Translations under genes and position numbers: made by a program | Shown here: one piece after another, positions 17,472-26,089 of the stretch | Position numbering within the stretch: position 1 is the stretch's first letter | Layout: every line of letters begins with the position of its first letter | Source: Amycolatopsis anabasis | GTDB taxonomy: Bacteria; Actinomycetota; Actinomycetes; Mycobacteriales; Pseudonocardiaceae | Assembly: GCF_009765355.1 (NCBI RefSeq) | Contig: NZ_VTHK01000045.1 | Span: 1-64,000, forward strand | DNA: 64,000 nt | Direction: 5' to 3' | The notes under the pieces: model-generated | Databases searched by the model: none | Told to the model about the DNA's origin: nothing | Seen by the model: the letters and a program-made list of their open reading frames with translations, nothing else

Positions 17472-17804
17472 TCACTGACCCGCTGTTCCGGGCACACCCT
17501 CGGGCAGGGTGATGCGGATCCGGCGACCGGGCGTGCCGGTCAGCTCGCGCGGATCGAGCACGGGATTCGCGTCGGCGATGCGCCACCACTGCCCGGCGTC
17601 GCCGAGGTAGCGGTCGGCGAGCACGTCGGACCGGTCGCCCTCGCGCACCTCGTGCACCCGGACCGTGGTGAACACGTCCGGCTGGGGCGGCAGCCGGGGT
17701 TTCAGGTAGGGGACCTCCTGCCCGCCGCGGGTGCGGTGGACGGCGGATTCGACGCCGTGATAGCGGCTGGTACGCGGATAGGGCGAGGTCATCGGATTCG
17801 TCAT
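17472..17804 (-). CDS. LysM-like tail protein (tail protein X / C-terminal half of Afp7)
   Basis: The 110-aa product ends in a LysM-like module: VRVHEVREGDRSDVLADRYLGDAGQWWRIADANPVLDPRELTGTPGRRIRIT. The pattern of strand, DxLADRYLGD helix, WWRIADAN helix and final strand fits tail protein X/gp53-type LysM domains, which sit between tube end and hub. The first half is a Pro-rich extension (YLKPRLPPQPDVF). In Afp7 this domain is fused to the tube-like domain that is encoded here by the preceding separate gene. ATG 17804 has AAGGGGA upstream. Confidence 0.8.
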   Translation of the reverse strand: MTNPMTSPYPRTSRYHGVESAVHRTRGGQEVPYLKPRLPPQPDVFTTVRVHEVREGDRSDVLADRYLGDAGQWWRIADANPVLDPRELTGTPGRRIRITLPEGVPGTAGQ

Positions 17805-17820
17805 CGCGGTCCCCTTTTGG

Positions 17821-18459
17821 TCAGATCCCGGTGAGTCCCAGCGTTTCCAGGCGCCCGGACGCGGCGGCCCCGGCCAGTCGTTCCTTCTGCGCCAGATGCG
17901 CCAGGTACAGCTCGGCGCCCCGGTGCCCGGCCGGCAGGTCACTCGACGACAGCACCCGCAGGCCGAGGTTGACGATCGCGCGGATCGGGTTGAGGTCGAC
18001 GTCGAAGGTGTCCTCGGTGATGGCGAGTTCGGTCAGCCGCACCGGAAGTACCCGGTTGCCGCCCCAGGTGAACAACGTCAGCGGGCTCTCCACCGGCGTG
18101 ATCTCCAGCGTCCCCGCCTCCGCGAGCACCTGATTGGCCCGGATCCGCGCACTCGGCGCGTTGATCAGCATCTCCAGGGTGGCCAGCTGCGGGTGAATCC
18201 CCTGCGGGGCGGGGACTTCCAACTGATCGGTCGCGTCGATCTCGGCGGTGAACTTCCACGTCTCGATCGCGGGCCCCTTGAGCCGCAACGCCTCGGTCCG
18301 ATCCCCCTGCTCGGCCCCGGCCGCCTGCGGCGCGAGGGAACGCTCCAGGGTCTCCGGATTGAACTGCATCACGATGACCCGCTGCGGGGTGCCGCGCAGG
18401 GGATCCACGATCACGATCCCCGACCGCACCGGCTTGGGTATGTCGAGATAACCGGTCAT
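17821..18459 (-). CDS. CIS tube-domain protein (Afp7-like, N-terminal half)
   Basis: The 212-aa product has the contractile-injection-system tube domain pattern: VIVMQFNPETLERSLAP near residues 28-44, GPAIETWKFTAEIDATDQLE in the middle, and PVRLTELAITEDTFDVDLNPIRAIVNLGLRVLSSSDL towards the end. This protein sits at the baseplate-proximal tube end in Afp/PVC and is followed there by a LysM domain, here a separate gene 16 bases on. ATG 18459 overlaps the stop of the triple-repeat gene (ATGA), with AGAGGAC upstream. Confidence 0.85.
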   Translation of the reverse strand: MTGYLDIPKPVRSGIVIVDPLRGTPQRVIVMQFNPETLERSLAPQAAGAEQGDRTEALRLKGPAIETWKFTAEIDATDQLEVPAPQGIHPQLATLEMLINAPSARIRANQVLAEAGTLEITPVESPLTLFTWGGNRVLPVRLTELAITEDTFDVDLNPIRAIVNLGLRVLSSSDLPAGHRGAELYLAHLAQKERLAGAAASGRLETLGLTGI

Positions 18460-19622
18460 GATCCGTCCTCTCGATCACCGCGCGCGGCGAGGTCCTTGAG
18501 GGCACGCAGGCTTGCTGCCCGCCCCTCTTCGGCGTCGGCGGCGATGCCACCCGACTCCAGGTATGACGGCAGGCCGACCCAATTCCGCAACGCGGCCAGC
18601 GGCGGCAGGCCCGCCTCCCTCGCCTCGGCCAGCCGGGACCGCCACCAGGTTCCGGCCCGCAGGCCGTCCGCACCGGCGGACGCCCGCCTGACATAGCCCG
18701 CCGCGTCCTCGGTCTCCGCCGCCCACAGATAACCCAGCACCTGGTCGTCCAGCGTGATCGGGAGGTATCGGACCGCACCCTCGGCTGACGCCGGGTAGCC
18801 CGCGACCGGAGTCGCTTTGCGCGCGAGTGACGGATTCGCGAGTTCCAGCAGAGCCTGTGAGTTCGGCGCCCACCGCTCCACCGTGCCTGGTGAGATCCCG
18901 CCCGCCTCGGTGTCTTCGGGTTCGCCGACCCATCGCCGCAAGGCCTCGCGCGGCGTCAGCCCGTCTGCCTCGGCCCGATCGAGCCGCTCGTACCACCGGA
19001 GATCCGCGTCGGCCGAGTTCGTCACCTTGCGCACGAAGGATGCGTCGTCATCCGCCGCCGACGCCCAGAGGTAACCGATGACCTCGCCGGACTTGGTGAC
19101 CGGAACGTAGAAGATCCCGTCCGGAGCGGCGTCCTCTCCGCCTTCCTCGCGAACCGGTTCCCGGGAACGCCCCGCGCGCCAGCCCCGCGGCCGCTGACCG
19201 CCCGGATCGAGCCGTGACGGCGGCGAGCCCGCGTCGGACAGCACGACGACGTGCGACAGGTCCTCCCCTTCGACGTGGAACGCGGAATCCTCCAGTGCAC
19301 GCAGGTTGCGCGCTTCTTCTTCCCGGGCGCCCGCCGGGATTCCGCCGCCGATCGGGTGCTCCGCCCGGCCCGCCCACCGGTGCAGGGCTTGCCGCCAGGT
19401 GAGTCCGTCGTCGTGGGCTTCGATCAGCCTTTCCGTCCACACCTTCGCGGCGTCGAATCCGGTCGAGCCGGCGGCCCGGCGCTGGATGTAGTCACCGTGG
19501 TCGAGCACGTCCGACGCCCAGACATATCCGATCACTTCGCCGTGCCGGGTCACCGGAAAGTAATGCACAGGCGTTTCCTCCACGGTAAGCCTGTCCATTT
19601 CGTTTCCGTTGTTCTCGTTCAT
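18456..19622 (-). CDS. unrecognised eCIS-operon protein with three internal repeats
   Basis: The 388-aa product is built of three ~93-residue repeats at about 19-111, 170-262 and 284-377. Each has a strand pair with V-YFPVT--GEVIGYVWAS (variants FYVPVT-SGEVIGYLWAS and RYLPIT-DDQVLGYLWAA), a charged Y-RR or FVRKV helix, an invariant W--RL-EA helix, a DGLT--AL-RWVG turn, a GGI block and a final N-AL-ALE or SLRAL helix. There is no signal peptide or membrane segment. I do not recognise the family. It lies between the DUF4157 gene (24-base gap) and the Afp7-like gene (ATGA overlap), so it is cotranslated with particle parts. It could be cargo, an effector chaperone, an immunity protein or a structural adaptor. 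Confidence 0.75.
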   Translation of the reverse strand: MNENNGNEMDRLTVEETPVHYFPVTRHGEVIGYVWASDVLDHGDYIQRRAAGSTGFDAAKVWTERLIEAHDDGLTWRQALHRWAGRAEHPIGGGIPAGAREEEARNLRALEDSAFHVEGEDLSHVVVLSDAGSPPSRLDPGGQRPRGWRAGRSREPVREEGGEDAAPDGIFYVPVTKSGEVIGYLWASAADDDASFVRKVTNSADADLRWYERLDRAEADGLTPREALRRWVGEPEDTEAGGISPGTVERWAPNSQALLELANPSLARKATPVAGYPASAEGAVRYLPITLDDQVLGYLWAAETEDAAGYVRRASAGADGLRAGTWWRSRLAEAREAGLPPLAALRNWVGLPSYLESGGIAADAEEGRAASLRALKDLAARGDREDGS

Positions 19623-19646
19623 CGTTCGCTACCCTTTTTCGATCGG

Positions 19647-22600
19647 TCACGGCGTCGGCAAGTGGACTTCGGCGTAGATGTGCCAGGTGGGGTCCCGCCG
19701 GTTGGAACGGCTGGGATCGACCACATGCGTGATCGTATACCGCGTTCCGGGTGCGAGGATCAGCTCGCGTTGGCGCGGGTAGATGCTGGTAACGCCGACC
19801 CAAAGTCCTCTCGCTCCTTTGGGCACACGGAGATGGAGCTGGTACTTGAACATTCCGAACGCCGCGCTCGCCCCGACGGATGTCGACATGAGCCCCGGCT
19901 CGGTTCTCTCTTCGGGTGGATCCAGGCCGAGCTTCGGTTTCGCGGGATCCCCGCCGAGGAAACGCACTCCGGTCAATCCGCGATGGACGACGACGTCTTC
20001 GCCCACCGGCTGGTTCACCGCACGCCGGACGTTGTCGAGGTCGGATTGGATCTCGGCCTCGGTGGGGAAATGCCCGTCGAACAGTTCGACCACACGATCG
20101 TAGAAGCTCTTCTTCGCCAACAACTCGTTCAGCTTCTTGCCCATCAGATCGGTGTTCTTCCCACTGCCTCCGGCAGCCGTGACCTCACCGAGCAGTGCCA
20201 GTTGCTCGCGGCTGAGCCGGGACGACCTGGACACCGCCAGGACCTGCGCGACCGTGGGCTCGGCGCCGCCGAAAACCGCGCGCAGGCGCTCCCCCTTCTT
20301 GCCCGAGCGAAGAATGTCGCGCAACACCTCCTCCCTGTTCCCCGCCGTCGCTATATCGCTGAGCAGGCGAAGTTGCTTGCGGCTTCGCACCGGGTTCCGC
20401 GCCACGTTCTGAACCTGCTCCGGGGTGGGAGTCGCACCGCCGAAGACATTGCGGATCTTCGTCCCCTTACCGGTCTGCCCCTTCCATCGTTCAAGCACTT
20501 CGCTCGGCGTCGCGCCGCGGGCGACGAGCCGCAACATCTGGTTGTAGGGAATGCCGAACTTCGTGTACCGGAGCAAAGCGTGCATCAGCTCGCTCGGCAT
20601 GTTCTCGAAATCTCCCCGGAGATGCTTTTCCCCGAACTTCTCCCCTTCCACGTCGTTGAGTTCACGCCAGATTCCGTCGGTGGGACTCGCCGAAGGGTTC
20701 AGCGTGGCCACGACCCGGAAATTCGGCCTGCCCACGGTCGTCAGCCCGGTCAGGCGGTACCAGATCCGCATCCCGGCCAGTACGCCGTTGAGCACCCGTT
20801 CGTAGACGCCCCGGCGAAGCAGCGAGACCAGCTTGGGGCGGATACGTGCGACGATCAGCGCGAGCCGTTGGTCCTTGGTCTGTTCCTCGTTCTTCCGGCG
20901 CTGATCCTCGTGGCGGCGACGGTCTTCCTGGCGCTGCTTCTGCCGGTCCTTCAACCGGTCCCGGGTGCGCTGGAACTTGTCGCGGAGTTTCTTCGCCCCG
21001 TTCTTCAAAGCCCGGCCGAGTTTGCTGTTCGCCACCTTGCGCCCCACCTTGCGCAGGGCTTGGCCGACCTTGCGCAGGCCGTTGCGGACCGTGTGCTTCA
21101 CCCGGTTCAGCGCCGCCCGGGCCGGGCTCACCCGGCGCGGCGGGGTTTCCCGTTCGTCTTCCCGGCGACGGTCACGCCGCCGGGAAGGTCGGCGGGCTTC
21201 CGGGCGGCGTTCGGGAACGCGGCGGCCGGGGCCCGTGCCGGGACGTCCCGGGCGGCGAGTTCGCGGCGGCGCGCCGGGGCGGCGGGCGGCGCCCGGGCCC
21301 GCGGGGCGAGCCGGGCGGCGGGGCGGGCGGAGTGCCTGGCTCGCCGATTTCAGGCCGCGGCGGGCCGAGTTGACCGCGGTTCCGGCGGCCTTGCGGGCGC
21401 CCTTTCCCGCGCGGCCGAGACCGGCCGTGATCTTCTTGGCCATTCCTTGCAGGGTCCGGCCGACGCCCTTGGCGGCCATCGCGAGCTTCGCCATCAGGAA
21501 GTTGGTGATGAACTCCAGCAGGGCCACCACGCCCGCGGCCACCGCGGCGGCGAACAGGCAGGCGGCGGGGCCGGATTTGACCGCCATCAGGAACGCGATG
21601 AACGCGCCGATCGCGGCGAGGATCTTGCTGATCGTGCCCCAGGCGGCCATCAAGCCCTGCACGACGGCGAGCACCGCGCCCGCGGCGGGGACGATCAGCG
21701 AGACCAGCCGCTCGATGATGACCATGATGATGATCATCGGCAGCGAGGCGATCAGCGCGTCCCAGGCCATCTTCCCAATCTGGGCCATCGAAACGCAGCC
21801 CTTGATCAGCACGTTGATGACCGCTTTGCCGAGCCCGAGGATCGATTCGACCTTCTCGTTGAACCACCGCTTGACCGCGCTCTTGATCGCGCCCCAGAGG
21901 TGGTTCTGGATGCCCTCCTTGGCCGAGCTGCCCAGTTTGCCCAGCCACGGCCCGACTCCCATGGACGCGATGTCGGCGATGATCGCGGCGAACTTCCCGA
22001 GCAGCTGGATCGCGGCCTTCGCGAACTCGATGGCCGCGTTGACCACGCCCTCGACGATCTTCACCGCGGCCTTGAGCCCGGCCTCCAGCAACCGGAGCAA
22101 TCCGGTCAGCGCCTGGGCCAGCTTGTTGAGCAGGAACTCGACGCCCGCCTTGAGCGCGTCCGCGAGCTTGTTCACCACCGCGATCGCCGCGTCGCGCAGG
22201 GTCTCGATCGCCTTGCGGATGCGTGCGGCGAGTTCGGGGAAGAACACCGCGAGCACGTCGCACAACTTGATCAGGATGTTCGCCAGCGTGTTGATCAGTC
22301 CGATGATCGCGTTGCGCGCCAGGTCGATCAGCCCGGTGACGATCTTGGTGAACTCCTTGACGATGGTGTTGACCAACTTCACCGCCGCGTCGAAGATCGC
22401 GGTGATCGCGTTCAGCAACCCCTCGAAGAAGCTCTTGACCTTCGACGCGATCCAGCCGAAGATCCCGCCCTCGGACTCCTCCTTCTTGCGTTCCTTCTCC
22501 TTGCGTGCCTTCTCCTCGGCCTGTTCGCGCTCGCGGGCGATCCGGTCGTTGTCCTCCTTCTGCTTCGCCTCGTTCTTCTGGTCGGTTTCGGTCTTCTCCT

Positions 22601-25600
22601 GGACGATCCCGGCGCGCGACTTCTCGTGTTCCTTGCCCGCCTCGGCGCCGGTCTCCTCGATCTTCTTGTCCTGCTCGCCGCGCCACTCCTCGCGTTTGGC
22701 CGCCGCGTCCTCGGCGACCTTGCCCCGCTCCGCCGCCTGCGCCTGCGCGTTCTCCTGGACGGCCTGGGTCACCTCCGCCTGGTGCTGGGCGTTCGCCTGT
22801 GCCTGCGCCTGCTGCTGGTTCTGCCGCTCGGCGCCCATCTGGGCCTGCCCCTGGGCGACCCCGGCCTGGATCTGCGGCCCGCGTTCCTGTTGCGCGACAA
22901 CGGCGACGCCCGGTTCCTCAGCGCCCGGTCCGCCGGGTCCGGCGGGTCCCGCGGGCCCGCCGCCGGAGGGCACCTGCGCGGTCAGCGTCTCGGCCGGTGC
23001 GTTCGGGAAGATCTGGTCCTCGCCGAGCGGTTTCGCGGCCTCCTCCCGGCCGCCCGCGTGGATCTCCTGCGAGGACTTGGTGAGTTCCGCGGCCTGCTGG
23101 TCGGTCCGGACCGGATCGGTCTCGCCCTTGAGCTCCACCTTCTGCACCGGGCCCACGGTCGTGTGCAGCGCCGGATCGGTGGTCGGCACGTTGTCGACCG
23201 CCTGCTCGACGTTGCGGACCTCCCGCTCGGACAGTTTGCCGTCGGTGCCCCCGGCGACCTGGGGCCGCTGCGCCTGCGCCGCCGGATCGGTGCCCTGAAC
23301 CTCCTTCGCCTGCTGCTTCTTCTGCTGCTCCGCGCGTTCGGCCTCGGCCTTCTCCAGCCGGACCCGCTCGGCATCGCCGGGCGGGGCGGCCTCCGGCGGG
23401 CCCGACATGGTTCGCGGGGCGCCGGAGGGACGCTGCATCGTCGGTGGCGCCGCGGCGAGCGCGTTCTGCTGCTCACCCACGTCCCGGCTGACCGCACTGT
23501 CCACTCCGGACAGTGAGCTGCGCATCTTGTCCGGGGGCAGCGTGCCGACGGTGGCCAGGGCCGCCTCCGGGGGCTGCCCGGACACGTCCGATGGCGCGGG
23601 CTGCTGCTCGGCCGGTGGCGGGGCCGCACCCGCCGCGCCGCCGCCCCCACCGGCGCAGCCGCCTTCCCCACCCTCGGGTTTGGCGCCTTCGGTGGTCGGC
23701 TCGGGCGCACCGGCGCACGCGCCGCCGCCGGGCTCCAGGGACGCCTCGGGCGCGATCGGCGGGGCACCCGCCTCGGCGCCGGGCTCGGCGACGCCGGGAG
23801 CTTCCGGCTGCTGGGCCAGTTCGGGCCGCCCCGCGTCGGCACCGATGGGTGGGCCGCCACCGCCGACGGGCGCGGGACCGGCGACCGGTCCGGGCCGCGC
23901 GGGTTCGGGTGCGGCGGGTTCCGGGCCCGCCGGTCCGGGTGCGGCGAGTTCCGGGGCCGCCGGTTCCGGTTCCTGTTCCGGCGCACCAGGCATCCGCGAC
24001 CCGGCACTCGGAGCTTCGGGTTCGGCGGGCTCCGCCGGGGTGATCGGCGTTCGGTCCGCGGTCTCCGCGCGCGGTTCCGGGCCGACCTCGGCGTCGAGCG
24101 GCTGCGGAGCGGGCGGTTCCTCGGCCGCTTCCGGCGGTTCCGGCGGGGGCTGGGGCGCCGGGGCGGGACCGGCCTCGGCGGCTTCCGGCTCGGGCGTCGG
24201 CTCCTCGTCTTCTTCCTGCTGTTCGGCCTTGGTCGGCGGGGGCGCCGGAAAACTCGGCGGTTCCGGTGGCCGGGGCGCCGGTCCGCCTTCCCGCGCGTTC
24301 GTCCGCTCGGCGGTCGGGACGTGGGACAGATCCAGATCGGCGGCGGGCAGGTAGTCCTCGGGCTTGAGCTCGGGCCGCTCCGGACGTGCCGCCTCGGGCG
24401 CTTCGGGTGCGGGTTCCGGCGCGTCCACCTCGGTTTCGGCGGCGGGTTCGAGGCCGAGCGGTTTCTCCTGCTCCTCCAGTCGTTCCTCGTCCTCGCGCCG
24501 GTCGGCCAGGCCGTGCCGCACGAGCGGGCTGTCCGGCTGGGCCGCGGCCTGCTCCACCCGTTCCGGTCGTGCCGGGCCCGGCTGGGCATCGGCGATCCCG
24601 GTTTCGGCGGCCGGGGCGGCCCCGGCCGCGGGGCCCTGACCCGGCGGTGGTGCGGCGCCCGGTGCGCCCGGCGCCTGCGCGATCGGCTGCGCGGCGGCCG
24701 CCGCCTCGGCGTCCTTCGGCGCTTCCTCGGTCTTCTCGCCCTCTTCCTTCTCCTTCTGCTTGCCTTTCTCGCCCTTCTCCTCGTCCTCTTTCTCCTCGTC
24801 TTCCTTCTTCTCGTCCTCTTCCTTCTTTTCCTTGTCCTGTTCCTTCTCGTCCTTCTCCTGCTCCTCTTCCTCGTCCTGCTCCGGCTCCTCGCCCTTCCCG
24901 TCCTCGGTTTCCGGAGCCGGTTCGACGGGCTCCTCGTCCGGTTCGGACTTCTCGTCCGCATCCCGCTGCTCGTCCTGCTCGGCTTCGCTCTGCCCGGCCT
25001 CCGCGGTGTCGTGGCGCTCGATGTCACGGCGTTCGGCCGCGTCCGTCACCGGTTCCGGGGTCCCCGCCGAATCGACCGGTCCACCGGCCGCCGCCGCGTC
25101 CGCCTCTTCGACGAGTTCGAGCACTCGCCGGTACTCCGCCGACGGCAGCCGGGATTCGAGGCGGGTCAGCACGAGATCCCGCAGCACCGGGGCGAGGCGG
25201 CCCAGTTGCAGCCGCACCCGGCCGGAGGCGTCGGTGGCGTCCCCGCGCAGGCTGCGCAGCAACCCGGCCACCAGCCGATCCACGACGGCGGCCGGATCGA
25301 GTTGCTCGGCGCGGTGCTGTTCGGCGGTTCCCCGGGTGTACCGCAGCCAGGAAGCGACCTGGCTGCCGCGCTCGCGCAACTCCGGCGACCGCTCCCGCAC
25401 CCCCTCCTCGGCCTCGAGTTCGACCGCGTCGCGCGGTGTGCTCAGCGATCCCGGCTCGCGGCCCAGGCGCAGAGGCCCCGGCGCGTGCGGCACCTGGACG
25501 GTGTGCAGCAACTCGTGCGCGAGCAGCCGCCGTCCCGCCGAGGTCTCGGGATGGAACCGCCCCTCCGCGAAGAACACGTCCTGGCCGACCGCTACCGCGT

Positions 25601-25823
25601 CCGCGCCCAGCAGTTCGGCCAGCGCCGCGGCGTCGGGATCGGTGTGGATGCGGACCCGGCTGAAGTCGTGGCCGAGCCGGGCCTCCAGTTCCCGGCGCAG
25701 CCCCACGTCGAGCGGTTGCCCCGCACCGGAGACGATGTCCTTCGGTTCCGGCGGGCGGGACGCGGCCGCGCGCTCGGTCTCCCGTTTGCGGGAAACCTGC
25801 TGCCGCGCCACCGCCGTCCTCAT
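19647..25823 (-). CDS. DUF4157 multidomain eCIS effector candidate with C-terminal ADP-ribosyltransferase
   Basis: The product is 2058 aa. Residues ~28-110 are DUF4157, with the zincin-like HELLH at 103-107. About 307-369 is an almost pure Lys/Glu/Asp segment, 375-760 is Pro/Ala/Glu-rich, and 977-1120 is a Gln- then Lys/Glu-rich coiled-coil stretch. Residues 1122-1468 form a long amphipathic to hydrophobic helical region, most membrane-like at ~1355-1445. Residues 1465-1650 are Arg-rich. Two ~50-residue repeats (KIRNVFGGATPT... and RLRAVFGGAEPT...) lie before the end. The last ~160 residues fit an ADP-ribosyltransferase: Arg1948 in VVVHRG, STS at 1980-1982, and Gln2018-Arg-Glu2020 before a LILAPGTRYTI strand. 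QxE is the C3-like variant of the E/QxE motif. DUF4157 is a known mark of eCIS cargo, and the length would also allow a tape-measure role. The start overlaps the preceding stop (ATGA). Confidence 0.85.
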   Translation of the reverse strand: MRTAVARQQVSRKRETERAAASRPPEPKDIVSGAGQPLDVGLRRELEARLGHDFSRVRIHTDPDAAALAELLGADAVAVGQDVFFAEGRFHPETSAGRRLLAHELLHTVQVPHAPGPLRLGREPGSLSTPRDAVELEAEEGVRERSPELRERGSQVASWLRYTRGTAEQHRAEQLDPAAVVDRLVAGLLRSLRGDATDASGRVRLQLGRLAPVLRDLVLTRLESRLPSAEYRRVLELVEEADAAAAGGPVDSAGTPEPVTDAAERRDIERHDTAEAGQSEAEQDEQRDADEKSEPDEEPVEPAPETEDGKGEEPEQDEEEEQEKDEKEQDKEKKEEDEKKEDEEKEDEEKGEKGKQKEKEEGEKTEEAPKDAEAAAAAQPIAQAPGAPGAAPPPGQGPAAGAAPAAETGIADAQPGPARPERVEQAAAQPDSPLVRHGLADRREDEERLEEQEKPLGLEPAAETEVDAPEPAPEAPEAARPERPELKPEDYLPAADLDLSHVPTAERTNAREGGPAPRPPEPPSFPAPPPTKAEQQEEDEEPTPEPEAAEAGPAPAPQPPPEPPEAAEEPPAPQPLDAEVGPEPRAETADRTPITPAEPAEPEAPSAGSRMPGAPEQEPEPAAPELAAPGPAGPEPAAPEPARPGPVAGPAPVGGGGPPIGADAGRPELAQQPEAPGVAEPGAEAGAPPIAPEASLEPGGGACAGAPEPTTEGAKPEGGEGGCAGGGGGAAGAAPPPAEQQPAPSDVSGQPPEAALATVGTLPPDKMRSSLSGVDSAVSRDVGEQQNALAAAPPTMQRPSGAPRTMSGPPEAAPPGDAERVRLEKAEAERAEQQKKQQAKEVQGTDPAAQAQRPQVAGGTDGKLSEREVRNVEQAVDNVPTTDPALHTTVGPVQKVELKGETDPVRTDQQAAELTKSSQEIHAGGREEAAKPLGEDQIFPNAPAETLTAQVPSGGGPAGPAGPGGPGAEEPGVAVVAQQERGPQIQAGVAQGQAQMGAERQNQQQAQAQANAQHQAEVTQAVQENAQAQAAERGKVAEDAAAKREEWRGEQDKKIEETGAEAGKEHEKSRAGIVQEKTETDQKNEAKQKEDNDRIAREREQAEEKARKEKERKKEESEGGIFGWIASKVKSFFEGLLNAITAIFDAAVKLVNTIVKEFTKIVTGLIDLARNAIIGLINTLANILIKLCDVLAVFFPELAARIRKAIETLRDAAIAVVNKLADALKAGVEFLLNKLAQALTGLLRLLEAGLKAAVKIVEGVVNAAIEFAKAAIQLLGKFAAIIADIASMGVGPWLGKLGSSAKEGIQNHLWGAIKSAVKRWFNEKVESILGLGKAVINVLIKGCVSMAQIGKMAWDALIASLPMIIIMVIIERLVSLIVPAAGAVLAVVQGLMAAWGTISKILAAIGAFIAFLMAVKSGPAACLFAAAVAAGVVALLEFITNFLMAKLAMAAKGVGRTLQGMAKKITAGLGRAGKGARKAAGTAVNSARRGLKSASQALRPPRRPARPAGPGAARRPGAPPRTRRPGRPGTGPGRRVPERRPEARRPSRRRDRRREDERETPPRRVSPARAALNRVKHTVRNGLRKVGQALRKVGRKVANSKLGRALKNGAKKLRDKFQRTRDRLKDRQKQRQEDRRRHEDQRRKNEEQTKDQRLALIVARIRPKLVSLLRRGVYERVLNGVLAGMRIWYRLTGLTTVGRPNFRVVATLNPSASPTDGIWRELNDVEGEKFGEKHLRGDFENMPSELMHALLRYTKFGIPYNQMLRLVARGATPSEVLERWKGQTGKGTKIRNVFGGATPTPEQVQNVARNPVRSRKQLRLLSDIATAGNREEVLRDILRSGKKGERLRAVFGGAEPTVAQVLAVSRSSRLSREQLALLGEVTAAGGSGKNTDLMGKKLNELLAKKSFYDRVVELFDGHFPTEAEIQSDLDNVRRAVNQPVGEDVVVHRGLTGVRFLGGDPAKPKLGLDPPEERTEPGLMSTSVGASAAFGMFKYQLHLRVPKGARGLWVGVTSIYPRQRELILAPGTRYTITHVVDPSRSNRRDPTWHIYAEVHLPTP

Positions 25824-26089
25824 CTGAGTCCCTCGGTGACCGCACGCGCGAGCGCCACGCCGAGGCCGCGCGGCGAGGTGACCGGTGGCAGCGCGGGCAG
25901 CTCCAGTTCCGCCACGTCCTGGTCCTGATCGACCGAAAGGACCTCGCTCAGTCCACTTCGGACACTCAGCAGCCGGACGAGTTCCCGCTGGAACGCGGCC
26001 GCCACGCGATCGCGGTTGACCGGACCGAAACCGTCGAACAGCAGCTCGTCGATCTCGATCAGCACCTGATCCGGTTCCCTCACACCCAT
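25820..26089 (-). CDS. small conserved-type eCIS protein of unknown role
   Basis: The 89-aa product, beginning MGVREPDQVLIEIDELLFDGFGPVNRDRV, is acidic with a predicted N-terminal strand and a central helix (VAAAFQRELVRLLSVR). No known domain is recognised. It lies between the ATPase and the DUF4157 gene: its 5' end overlaps the ATPase by 10 bases and its stop overlaps the DUF4157 start (ATGA). ATG 26089 is chosen because GGAGG lies seven bases before it. A GTG at 26083 overlapping the ATPase stop is an alternative. Its tight coupling to the DUF4157 gene suggests a chaperone or loading factor for that protein, which is inference only. Confidence 0.6.
   Translation of the reverse strand: MGVREPDQVLIEIDELLFDGFGPVNRDRVAAAFQRELVRLLSVRSGLSEVLSVDQDQDVAELELPALPPVTSPRGLGVALARAVTEGLR

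Noticed and set aside
19251..25928. Long plus-strand ORFs rich in Leu runs, looking like membrane proteins
   Set aside because: They are the complement of the Lys/Glu-rich and helical parts of the DUF4157 gene.
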